This document shows, in pieces, positions 1 through 6,363 of a stretch of DNA of 9,787 nucleotides (positions are counted from its first letter, which is position 1; every line of letters begins with the position of its first letter). A program made the translations under genes and the position numbers. Below the pieces are notes generated by a model. The model made no database searches, was not told the DNA's origin, and saw nothing but the letters and a program-made list of their open reading frames with translations. Source of the stretch: an uncultured Candidatus Peregrinibacteria bacterium (lineage in GTDB: Bacteria; Patescibacteriota; Gracilibacteria; CAIRYL01); contig CAIRYL010000123.1 in assembly GCA_903882825.1 (NCBI GenBank), positions 1-9,787 on the forward strand, given 5' to 3'.

Positions 1-1
1 A

Positions 2-211
2 GAAAAAGAGAATGGAAAACCAATTCCTATAAAAAACATAGAAATGAACGGAAAAGCAATGACTATTCACCTTTCCTCTTCTATAAATACTTCTCTCAAA
101 CAATTTTATACATTAACCATTCCAGAGCTCAGAGATCTTTTTGGAAATACTCCATTTGTTGTTCCCTTTAAAACGACGATTGTCAGTAAAAAAACGAATA
201 CACCACTATAA
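2..211 (+). CDS. C-terminal fragment of a probable surface protein with an SbsA-type Ig-like domain (5' end outside window)
   Basis: Frame 2 is open from the first base to a TAA at 209-211, giving 69 residues of a protein that starts before the window. The segment TLTIPELRDLFGNT, followed about ten residues later by FKTTI, has the look of the last strands of a bacterial Ig-like domain of the SbsA/Big_5 type, whose usual form is 'LT..gl.D.aGN....F.T'. Such domains are stalk or repeat modules in secreted and cell-surface proteins. The fragment ends in a short polar tail with no LPxTG-like sorting motif, so it does not look like a substrate of the sortase encoded just downstream, although the adjacency suggests a cell-envelope theme. 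It is too short to be called a stand-alone gene. The domain assignment rests on pattern recognition of about 50 residues. Confidence 0.6.
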   Translation, partial: EKENGKPIPIKNIEMNGKAMTIHLSSSINTSLKQFYTLTIPELRDLFGNTPFVVPFKTTIVSKKTNTPL

Positions 212-245
212 AATAAAACATTCTCTGGTATTTTATATCTTTTTT
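207..245 (+). terminator. Weak AT-only hairpin with T-run after the surface-protein gene
   Basis: TATAAAATA at 207-215 is perfectly complementary to TATTTTATA at 229-237, leaving a 13-nt loop. A T-rich stretch (238-245) follows. The hairpin overlaps the stop codon of the upstream gene. The stem has no G-C pair, so it would be weak. It also overlaps the -35 region of the next promoter. Confidence 0.3.
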
Positions 246-253
246 GGTATAAT
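245..253 (+). promoter_or_regulatory. Extended -10 promoter for the sortase gene
   Basis: TGGTATAAT at 245-253 is a perfect extended -10 element (TGn followed by TATAAT). No convincing -35 hexamer is found 16-18 nt upstream, as is usual for extended -10 promoters. Transcription would begin around 260, giving a leader of about 23 nt before the ATG at 283, with no Shine-Dalgarno sequence in it. Confidence 0.5.
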
Positions 254-282
254 GGATTGATGTTTTGAACATTTAAAATAAA

Positions 283-1605
283 ATGATTCCTATAGATCCT
301 CAAACAGAAGGCTTTGAAAGTCCTTTCCTGAAAATTTTTTTCCAGGGGATGCATTCCCCGTCGAATAATTTTGCACTCTCTCGTACAAAACGCCAACATC
401 AGCATGCAGAAGAGGAGGAATGGCAAAATATTCTCGACGAATTTCGAGAAAAAATGCTCATTTTTCAAGAATCACTTCCTGTAAAAAAAATAATTCCTAT
501 AGAATCTCTCGAATCTTTTCATCAAATTTTTGAACCAAAAATTTCTGTACCATCCGAAATACATATTCCTTATATTCCCGAAGAAGAAAAAGAAAATATT
601 ACTGTTTCTGTCGGAGAAGAAGAAAGAAGCGTAGAAAAAGAAGAAGAAATAATAGAATCTTCGCTTCATCCCCTAAAACCTTTGCACAATGCTTTTGATG
701 AGGATTCCACAAAAGAAGAGAAAATACTGAATATCACGGAAGAATGTTGTACGACACAATTTAGAGAAACTCGTGGAAAACAAGATTTTTACGAGATGCC
801 CCATCTTCATATCCCTTATTTTCAATCTTACAAAATACAAACCTTCCCAATAAAAAGAAAAAGTCGTATACCCACTTTTTTTAAAGAAGTCCCCTCGACT
901 CTAAAAGAATTTATGAATGTGGGGGCGATAGCAATGGGGCTTTTTATTATATCTTTTGTGGGATTTAATTTTTCTTCACTCGCCGTTATTTCCGAAAAAT
1001 ATTGGAATGCAGGTGAATATGCGGAAAAACAAGTAGCCCTTACCAATATTACCACCGAAACAGAGAAAAATATAAAAACAATGTACACACTTCCAGTCGC
1101 AGGAGTAACTACTCAAGACACAAAAATTCCTTTTCTAAATCTTCCCGTTGCCCCACCCGACACTCGAATTATCATCCCAAAAATTGCAAAAAATATCCCC
1201 ATTATAACGGTTCCTGAATCCTCCTTGCGGGCAGAAAACTGGGATCAACTAGAAAAAGATATTCAAGATGGACTTCGAGATGGAGTAGTTCATTACCCGG
1301 GAACAGCAGAACCTGGAGAAGAAGGGAATGTTTTTATTACCGGACATTCTTCCTATTATCCGTGGGATAGCGGAAGATATAAAGATGTTTTTGCATCTTT
1401 GCATGATTTAGAGGTTGGTGATCATTATTTTATTTATAATAATGGGAAAAAATACGAATATGTGATTCGCGAAAGAAAAATCGTGAAGCCAAATGATACT
1501 TCTGTTTTACAACAACCAGAAGGTCAAAAAATTTCAACACTTATGACTTGTACTCCTGTAGGAACTACTCTTAATAGACTTATTTTAAAAGCAGAACAAA
1601 TATAA
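283..1605 (+). CDS. Membrane-anchored sortase (class D/E-like) with long charged N-terminal extension
   Basis: This encodes 440 residues. The C-terminal domain (about 292-436) is a sortase beta-barrel, a cysteine transpeptidase that cleaves sorting signals and joins surface proteins to the envelope or to each other. The full catalytic triad is visible: His355 in ITGHSSYYPW, Cys423 in LMTCTPVGTT, and Arg432 in LNRLIL. A single hydrophobic segment (about 213-236) would anchor it with the catalytic domain outside. The TxTCxPxG...R signature resembles class D/E-type sortases, but the class is not certain. The unusual part is residues 1-210, hydrophilic and rich in Glu and Lys, with a strongly acidic tract at about 100-126. 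This part should lie in the cytoplasm, whereas most sortases have only a short tail there. The ATG at 283 is supported by the promoter at 245-253. An in-frame ATG at 349 is possible but would leave an unusually long leader. The gene follows a probable surface-protein gene and converges on the small membrane protein after 7 bp. Confidence 0.88.
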   Translation: MIPIDPQTEGFESPFLKIFFQGMHSPSNNFALSRTKRQHQHAEEEEWQNILDEFREKMLIFQESLPVKKIIPIESLESFHQIFEPKISVPSEIHIPYIPEEEKENITVSVGEEERSVEKEEEIIESSLHPLKPLHNAFDEDSTKEEKILNITEECCTTQFRETRGKQDFYEMPHLHIPYFQSYKIQTFPIKRKSRIPTFFKEVPSTLKEFMNVGAIAMGLFIISFVGFNFSSLAVISEKYWNAGEYAEKQVALTNITTETEKNIKTMYTLPVAGVTTQDTKIPFLNLPVAPPDTRIIIPKIAKNIPIITVPESSLRAENWDQLEKDIQDGLRDGVVHYPGTAEPGEEGNVFITGHSSYYPWDSGRYKDVFASLHDLEVGDHYFIYNNGKKYEYVIRERKIVKPNDTSVLQQPEGQKISTLMTCTPVGTTLNRLILKAEQI

Positions 1606-1612
1606 AAAATTA

Positions 1613-1996
1613 TTACAATCCAAAAAATGCTAAAAATGGGAGTTCATTTTTGTGTGGGTTTTGAAGAAATGGTAACAATACATCTAAAAGAAAAAACAGT
1701 ATAAAAATCCCTCCTCCCACAAGAAAAAGAATGAGATTTAAGAATGAAAACGTCCCCTCGGGTGGTTCTGGCGCTAGTGTTTCAATAAGATATTTTTCTT
1801 CCGTATCTAAGCGAATACTTCCTAAAAAATAACAGAGTGAAATCAGTAAAAAAGGAAGATCAGCAATTTCAAAAAACCATGCCACTTGAAACAAAAACAC
1901 TTCATTTTTCCAAAAAAGAAGCGCTATGGTATACATCGACCCCACTATAAAAAATAAAACTTCCGCCGTACCTTGAAAATTTCTTAAATTTTTCAT
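1613..1996 (-). CDS. Small multi-pass membrane protein of unknown function
   Basis: This encodes 127 residues from the ATG at 1994-1996. A TTG one codon upstream (1997-1999) is also in frame but is less likely. I do not recognise a family. Hydrophobicity suggests three membrane segments, roughly residues 10-30, 33-61 (long, with a central EIADLP that may break it into two) and 83-111, with a hydrophobic C-terminus. A charged loop (about 62-80, containing RLDTEEKYLIETLAPEPP) separates the second and third segments. There is no signal peptide or catalytic motif. It is transcribed toward the sortase gene, with the stop codons only 7 bp apart, and away from gatC. A promoter placed so that the transcript begins at or next to the ATG suggests a leaderless mRNA. 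Coding is supported by the continuous membrane-like composition and a clean start and stop, not by homology. Confidence 0.65.
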   Translation of the reverse strand: MKNLRNFQGTAEVLFFIVGSMYTIALLFWKNEVFLFQVAWFFEIADLPFLLISLCYFLGSIRLDTEEKYLIETLAPEPPEGTFSFLNLILFLVGGGIFILFFLLDVLLPFLQNPHKNELPFLAFFGL

Positions 1997-2003
1997 CAAA
2001 AAA

Positions 2004-2033
2004 ATAATACCGGAAAAACAAGAAACGAAACAA
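2004..2033 (-). promoter_or_regulatory. Probable leaderless promoter for the small membrane protein
   Basis: On the minus strand, TTGTTT (2033-2028) lies 18 nt before TATTAT (2009-2004), a good sigma-70-type pair. Only 7 nt separate the -10 box from the ATG at 1996, so transcription would start at or beside the start codon. Confidence 0.4.
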
Positions 2034-2111
2034 GTATCTTCTCTTTTTTAAAAAAATGAAAAACAGAATATCGTTTTCTCTTTTTAAATTTTAAAAAACA
2101 TGAAAAAATAC

Positions 2112-2134
2112 AGATACTTTTTCCCCATTATTCC
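2112..2134 (+). promoter_or_regulatory. Possible -10 box and pyrimidine-rich leader before gatC
   Basis: GATACT at 2113-2118 could be a -10 hexamer, with an AT-only TTTAAA at 2090-2095 in the -35 position, 17 nt upstream. The following leader (2118-2134), TTTTTCCCCATTATTCC, is pyrimidine-rich and lacks a Shine-Dalgarno site. It closely resembles the leader before the hisS ATG at 4993. The promoter call is weak, but the leader is directly visible. Confidence 0.25.
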
Positions 2135-2419
2135 ATGCTTTCAGAAGAAGAAATTCATAAAATTGCAAAACTTTCATATCTCTCCCTTACACCGGAAGAA
2201 GTGAAAAAATTTCAAAAAGAACTTTCTGGAATTCTTTCTTTTTTTGAAGAAATATCAGAAATAAATACCGATGGAGTCATCCCTACCGCTCAAATTACTG
2301 GTCTTACGGATATGCTCCGGCTGGATAATCCTGTGCAAAATATTTCTGCAGATGCACTTTTAAAATCTTCTCAGCATTGTATTCGTGATCACCAGGTATG
2401 TGTTCCCGCTATTTTATAA
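2135..2419 (+). CDS. gatC: Asp-tRNA(Asn)/Glu-tRNA(Gln) amidotransferase subunit C
   Basis: This encodes 94 residues, the usual GatC length. The N-terminal helix pattern EEEIHKIAKLSYLSLTPEE is characteristic of GatC. It is followed by the 'L..IL.FFE.I.EINTDGV.PT' segment and by 'LRLDNPV', which corresponds to the family's 'LReD.v' stretch. GatC wraps around GatA and GatB and stabilises the heterotrimeric GatCAB enzyme. In bacteria lacking AsnRS or GlnRS, that enzyme converts Asp-tRNA(Asn) or Glu-tRNA(Gln) to the amidated form. The gene begins at an ATG with no Shine-Dalgarno sequence and is followed after 30 bp by gatA on the same strand, so the two are almost certainly co-transcribed. Confidence 0.93.
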   Translation: MLSEEEIHKIAKLSYLSLTPEEVKKFQKELSGILSFFEEISEINTDGVIPTAQITGLTDMLRLDNPVQNISADALLKSSQHCIRDHQVCVPAIL

Positions 2420-2449
2420 TCTATTTTTGTTGTATTTTCATTCTTCATT

Positions 2450-3847
2450 ATGATTTCCTCTCTTCTTTCCGATTTTCGATCAAAGAAAAAATCAGCTCAA
2501 GATATTACCGAAGAGCATCTTGCCCGTATCGCCGAAAAAGATCCTGAAATAGGCGCATTTTTATACATAAATGCAGAAAATGCTCGTAAAAAAGCAAAAG
2601 AAAGAGATTCCAGTGGAGATTTTTCAGCACCACTAGCGGGGATTCCGATGACCTTAAAAGATATTATTGCGGTAGAGGGGCTCCAAAATACTGCTGGATC
2701 AAAAATACTCGAAGGATATATTTCTCCTTATTCTTCTACCGTATGGAAAAAACTAGAAGAAGCAGGTGCTATTTTGCTGGGAAAAGTAAATACCGATGAA
2801 TTTACTATGGGATCTTCTTGCGAAAACTCTGCGTATAAAATTACAAAAAATCCTCATGATTTTTCCCGTGTTCCAGGAGGATCATCAGGAGGATCCGCGG
2901 CTTCAGTAGCGTCTGATATGGGTATTTTTTCCATTGGAAGTGATACGGGTGGATCTATTCGACAACCCGCAAATTTTTGTGGAGTAGTAGGTATAAAACC
3001 ATCTTACGGAAGAGTCTCTCGCTCTGGATGTATTTCATACGCATCCAGTTTTGATACTATCGGTCCTCTTGCAAAAACAGTCGAAGATACTGCCATTGTT
3101 CTTTCGGTCATTGCAGGACACGATCCATTAGATGCGACTACCCCCGACATTCCTGTCCCAAATTATGCTCAAGAAATCTCTCACAATATAAAAGGGAAAA
3201 AAATAGGTCTCATTAAAGAATTTTTACAAGCAGATGGTATTCGTCCAGAAATAAAAGAAGAAACACTGAAAACAGCACAAGAATTAGAAAAAAAAGGAGC
3301 CATATTACAAGAAGTCTCACTTTCTCTCACAAAATACGCGGTCAGCACTTATTATTTATTGGTAAAAGCAGAAGCCTCTACAAATATGGCAAGATACGAT
3401 GGTATTCGATATGGTCCATCTGTATCTCCAAAATCACTTCATGATATGTACGAGCACAATAGATCTCTGTTTGGAGACGAAGTAAAACGAGCAATTATGA
3501 TGGGAACATACACACTCTCTGCAGGATATTACGATGCGTATTATCTAAAAGCTGCAAAAGTAAGAACACTGATAAAACAAGAATATGAACAAATATTTGA
3601 AACAGTAGATGCTATTATTGCTCCAGTTTCACCATTCCCTCCTTTTTGTATTGGAGAGAAAATAGATGATCCGCTCGCGATGTATTTGGCTGATATTTTT
3701 ACTGTGCCTATAAATCTTGCGGGAATTTGTGGTATTTCGGTTCCCACTGGTTTTCGCAATGGACTTCCAACGGGTGTGCAAGTACTGGGGAAAGCATTTC
3801 ATGAATCACAAATTTTTTCAATTGCCTCCGTAATTGAGAATCTATAA
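2450..3847 (+). CDS. gatA: Asp-tRNA(Asn)/Glu-tRNA(Gln) amidotransferase subunit A
   Basis: This encodes 465 residues, slightly shorter than the typical figure of about 485. GatA is the amidase-signature subunit that hydrolyses glutamine (or asparagine) and passes ammonia to the GatB active site. The Ser-cisSer-Lys triad is intact: Lys70 in MTLKDII, cis-Ser145 in PGGSSGGSAA, and nucleophile Ser169 in SDTGGSIRQPA. The spacings of 75 and 24 residues match what I recall for the family. The downstream stretch VGIKPSYGRVSRSG and the C-terminal 'GLPTGVQVLGK' are also typical. It starts at ATG 30 bp after gatC, behind a T-rich leader without a Shine-Dalgarno site, and ends in TAA. gatB is not adjacent: the next gene is an asparaginase-like gene, then hisS. 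Family and function are secure. Which tRNA it serves cannot be told from this gene alone. Confidence 0.96.
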   Translation: MISSLLSDFRSKKKSAQDITEEHLARIAEKDPEIGAFLYINAENARKKAKERDSSGDFSAPLAGIPMTLKDIIAVEGLQNTAGSKILEGYISPYSSTVWKKLEEAGAILLGKVNTDEFTMGSSCENSAYKITKNPHDFSRVPGGSSGGSAASVASDMGIFSIGSDTGGSIRQPANFCGVVGIKPSYGRVSRSGCISYASSFDTIGPLAKTVEDTAIVLSVIAGHDPLDATTPDIPVPNYAQEISHNIKGKKIGLIKEFLQADGIRPEIKEETLKTAQELEKKGAILQEVSLSLTKYAVSTYYLLVKAEASTNMARYDGIRYGPSVSPKSLHDMYEHNRSLFGDEVKRAIMMGTYTLSAGYYDAYYLKAAKVRTLIKQEYEQIFETVDAIIAPVSPFPPFCIGEKIDDPLAMYLADIFTVPINLAGICGISVPTGFRNGLPTGVQVLGKAFHESQIFSIASVIENL

Positions 3848-3919
3848 AATAGGAAGCATAAAAAAAGGATTTGTTTTTAAAACTTATCTCAAAAAAATTG
3901 TTTTTCTCTTCTTCATCTT

Positions 3920-4486
3920 TTGTCTCAAAATAAAAAAAAAAGTGTGGCGGTACTCGCTTGTGGAGGAACCATGAGTTCGTTTCATGACGTACACACAGGA
4001 ATTGTGCACCCGCTCACCAACACTCAAGAGCTTCTGGAAATAATTCCTGAATTATCTGAGCAAAACATCGAAATAGATGTTTTCCCAAATATTATAGAAA
4101 ACTCTTTCTTTTTAACGACACCAGATTGGGAACCAATATATAATTTTATAAAAAAAAAGGCGAAGAAATATGATGGATTTGTTATTATTCAAGAATCTGA
4201 CACCCTTATTTACGGAGCGTGTTTATTAGGATTTCTCACTTCTTCTTTTTTTAAACCAATTATTTTCACAGCACATCCAACTCCGCTTGGGTCTCCATAC
4301 CGTGAAAGTGCAAAAAAAAATCTCTATGGAGCTATTATTTGTGCAGAAGAGGATATAGGAGAAACAGCCATTTTTTCAGATGGAAAACTTATTCGTGGAG
4401 TACGTGCGAAAAGACAAAATATTGAACATCAACATTATTATTTTTCTTCATTTGCCGATAATATTGGAGAACTTCATAAAGAATAG
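3920..4486 (+). CDS. L-asparaginase-family protein, N-terminal catalytic half, ended by an in-frame TAG
   Basis: This encodes 188 residues from a TTG start, the only start codon between the upstream in-frame stop (3878-3880) and the conserved N-terminal motif. The fold family is the L-asparaginase I/II (and GatD) type, which hydrolyses asparagine or glutamine. Visible active-site positions are Thr17 in ACGGTMSS (the first nucleophile motif), Ser62 in NSFFLTTPDW (matching the family's 'DSS.MTP.DW'), Ser93-Asp94 in QESDTL, and Lys164 in VRAKRQN. The second motif is normally HGTDT, so His-Gly-Thr has become Gln-Glu-Ser. The Thr-to-Ser change keeps a hydroxyl but is unusual. The Asp94-Lys164 spacing of 70 is close to the family's 72. 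The reading frame stops at TAG 4484-4486, just after the catalytic domain. The rest of the enzyme continues in the same frame beyond it. The gene lies 72 bp after gatA and belongs to the same apparent operon. A run of ten A (3932-3941) near the start is prone to slippage. Confidence 0.75.
   Translation: MSQNKKKSVAVLACGGTMSSFHDVHTGIVHPLTNTQELLEIIPELSEQNIEIDVFPNIIENSFFLTTPDWEPIYNFIKKKAKKYDGFVIIQESDTLIYGACLLGFLTSSFFKPIIFTAHPTPLGSPYRESAKKNLYGAIICAEEDIGETAIFSDGKLIRGVRAKRQNIEHQHYYFSSFADNIGELHKE
4484..4486 (+). other. Single in-frame amber codon splitting the asparaginase-like gene
   Basis: The codons read GAA TAG CTC ACC TTA AAC. Both flanks continue in the same frame and both belong to the asparaginase family, so one TAG is the only interruption in a reading frame of about 334 codons (3920-4927). 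It falls in the linker between the N- and C-terminal domains. The other gene ends in the window use TAA. Confidence 0.85.
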
Positions 4487-4927
4487 CTCACCTTAAACCT
4501 TCATATCATTCGCAGATATAATGAAAAAATAGAATTTCCTTACCAATATCCTCAAAAAGATGTGTTTTTTCTAAAATATTTTCCGGATTTTTTAGAAAAT
4601 TCGTTTTATATTTTATATGATAGAAAATTTGATGCAGTAGTCATGGAATCAATGGGATTTGGATCTCTTCCTCCTTTTATTTTAGACAGATTAGAACAAT
4701 TTAAAGAAATCAACACGGAAGCATTAGTAATAGCAGAGCATGATAGCCCACTGAGAACATTCCCTCTCGATGCAGATACAATGTATGAATCATTCCCCCA
4801 TGTGAGCCTCATTAAAAATATGACAGTTACTGCAACCCTCGTAAAAACAGCATTTATTTTACAAAATTTCCCAAATATATTTAAAAATAAAATGAAAGAG
4901 AATTTTTGTGGCGATATTGTGCGGTAA
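4487..4927 (+). pseudogene. L-asparaginase-family protein, C-terminal half, in frame after the TAG
   Basis: This continues the frame of the preceding gene directly after its TAG, for 146 codons to a TAA at 4925-4927. The segment KFDAVVMESMGFGSLPP matches the asparaginase C-domain pattern 'G.dGiV..g.G.Gn.P'. MTVTATLVKTAFILQNF matches the 'DMT.EaalvKLmwlL' helix near the end of type I asparaginases and GatD. The first 25 residues (4487-4561) have no start codon. A separate product could begin only at GTG 4562-4564, giving 121 residues but losing part of the linker. No Shine-Dalgarno site precedes that GTG. The fragment could therefore be the remnant of a gene broken by a nonsense mutation, the second chain of a split enzyme, or the readthrough part of a full-length one. 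Intact coding on both sides, with no further stops or frameshifts, argues that any break is recent or that the full frame is still used. Confidence 0.7.
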
Positions 4928-4992
4928 GCACCTTGCATCATCCTTTTTCAAAAGGCATAATAAAAAAGATGATGATTTTTCCCCAATTTTCT

Positions 4993-6339
4993 ATGTCTGA
5001 TACGTCTAATACTGATATTCTAGATATTTCTCAATCTCCAAAAAAATTCCAAAGTCTTCGTGGATTTACAGATCATCTTCCAGAAGATCATGAATATTTT
5101 ACACTCATAAAAAAAGCAGTACGACACCGTGCTCGTCAAGCAGGGCTTCGTCGTATTTCTACTCCCCTATTAGAAGAAACAGGAGTATTTACTCGTGGGC
5201 TAGGAGAATCCACTGATGTCGTCTCAAAAGAAATGTTTACTATGACGAGCAGAAGCGGAAAAAGCATGTCGTTAAAACCGGAAGGAACTGCAGGAGTCGT
5301 ACGTGCCTATATTGAACATGGAATGCACACTCTTCCACAGCCAGTACAATTTTACTATATTGAACCACATTTTCGATATGATCGTCCTCAGAAAGGAAGA
5401 TTTCGACAATTTCATCAATATGGATTTGAAGTAATTGGAGAAAGAGATGCATCTGTTGATGCACAAGTAATTCATATTTCTTGGAAAATTTTAAAAGACC
5501 TTGGGATAGCAGAACGTTTTGATTTACAAATCAACACTCTTGGAACTCCATCTGCTCGTGCGGACTATATTTTAGCGCTTAAAAACTATTTTTATGGAAA
5601 AGAAAGGCATCTCTGTAGCGATTGTCAAAATCGTTTAGAATCAAATCCCCTCAGAATTTTAGATTGTAAAGAAGAAGATTGTCAGATTCTTTCGTCGTTA
5701 GCGCCAAAAATGCAAGAATATTTAGATGCAGAAAGTAAAGATTTTTATGAAAAACTGAAAGAATATCTACAAGAATTAGACGTTCCATTCTACGAAAATA
5801 CACGTCTAGTAAGAGGACTTGATTATTATAGTGACACAGTTTTTGAGTATTGGGACCGAACACAAGGCGCACAGAATGCTATTGGTGGTGGGGGAAGATA
5901 TGACGGACTCGTAGAAAAACTCGGAGGACAACATACCCCCGCATTTGGGTGTGCATTTGGAGTAGAGCGCGTTATGATGCATTTAAAAGAAGCGGGCATT
6001 ACCCCTCCCCCAAAAGATAGAATTCATGTTTTTATTGCTCAACTCGGCGAAGAAGCAAAAAAGAAAGCCATGCGACTCGTTTCTGATCTTCGAGAAAATG
6101 GAATTCATACCATGGGAGCTATGGGAAAATCATCTATGAAAGCTCAATTAAAAATGGCAGATAAATTTGGAGTCGATTGGACTGTTATTTTAGGAGAAGT
6201 AGAAGTGAGAAACCACACCGCTATTATTAGAGATATGGCTCATGGAAGACAAGAAATTGTAAAAATGGAAACCGTTATTCCAGAAATTATTGCTCGAGTC
6301 GGAAAAGAAAATGTCGATATATATCAACTCGGCGAATAA
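4993..6339 (+). CDS. hisS: Histidyl-tRNA synthetase
   Basis: This encodes 448 residues of a class II aminoacyl-tRNA synthetase that attaches histidine to tRNA(His). The N-terminal FQSLRGFTDHLPED (19-32) is the HisRS opening motif. Motif 2 spans about 120-150 (YYIEPHFRYDRPQKGRFRQF onward). The histidine-specific signatures LVRGLDYY (272-279) and AIGGGGRYDGL (296-306) are both present. Motif 3 is FGCAFGVERV (318-327). The anticodon-binding domain begins at about 344. The insertion domain has Cys208, Cys211, Cys225 and Cys230, a CxxC...CK....C pattern seen in many HisRS. I chose the ATG at 4993 because its 17-nt leader nearly duplicates the one before gatC. In-frame ATGs at 4969 and 4972 and a TTG at 4906 would only add a non-conserved extension, and the TTG would overlap the upstream frame. 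It is the last gene of the plus-strand block and converges on the eIF-2B-like gene after 19 bp. Confidence 0.95.
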   Translation: MSDTSNTDILDISQSPKKFQSLRGFTDHLPEDHEYFTLIKKAVRHRARQAGLRRISTPLLEETGVFTRGLGESTDVVSKEMFTMTSRSGKSMSLKPEGTAGVVRAYIEHGMHTLPQPVQFYYIEPHFRYDRPQKGRFRQFHQYGFEVIGERDASVDAQVIHISWKILKDLGIAERFDLQINTLGTPSARADYILALKNYFYGKERHLCSDCQNRLESNPLRILDCKEEDCQILSSLAPKMQEYLDAESKDFYEKLKEYLQELDVPFYENTRLVRGLDYYSDTVFEYWDRTQGAQNAIGGGGRYDGLVEKLGGQHTPAFGCAFGVERVMMHLKEAGITPPPKDRIHVFIAQLGEEAKKKAMRLVSDLRENGIHTMGAMGKSSMKAQLKMADKFGVDWTVILGEVEVRNHTAIIRDMAHGRQEIVKMETVIPEIIARVGKENVDIYQLGE

Positions 6340-6363
6340 ATCTTTTCTTTTAAAAATTTTAAA
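6340..6363. other. Very short convergent junction, AT-rich and self-complementary
   Basis: Only 19 bp separate the hisS stop from the stop of the facing gene. The stretch around 6349-6363 reads CTTTTAAAAATTTTAAA, which is AT-only and self-complementary. It could act as a weak two-way terminator, but no GC-rich stem is present, so I call it only a candidate. Confidence 0.2.

Noticed and set aside
345..359. Small GC hairpin (GGGGA/TCCCC) early in the sortase gene
   Set aside because: It has a five-base stem inside coding sequence, with no T-run and no sign of a regulatory role.
1606..1612. Bidirectional terminator between the sortase and the small membrane protein
   Set aside because: Only 7 bp separate the stops, and I found no hairpin in or around them.
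3920..4927. Frameshift as the cause of the split asparaginase gene
   Set aside because: Both halves are in the same frame and the sequence between them translates without interruption except for the single TAG.
3920..4927. Naming the asparaginase-like gene gatD
   Set aside because: GatD carries an extra N-terminal domain and pairs with GatE. Here the protein starts directly at the asparaginase motif, and the neighbours are gatC and gatA of the other amidotransferase type.
4906..4992. N-terminal extension of hisS from a TTG at 4906
   Set aside because: The added residues are not HisRS-like, they overlap the end of the asparaginase frame, and the ATG at 4993 has a leader matching that of gatC.
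2450..6339. UGA-to-glycine recoding, as in Gracilibacteria/Absconditabacteria
   Set aside because: gatA and hisS read through fully with the standard code, their glycines are GGN codons, and no in-frame TGA is seen.
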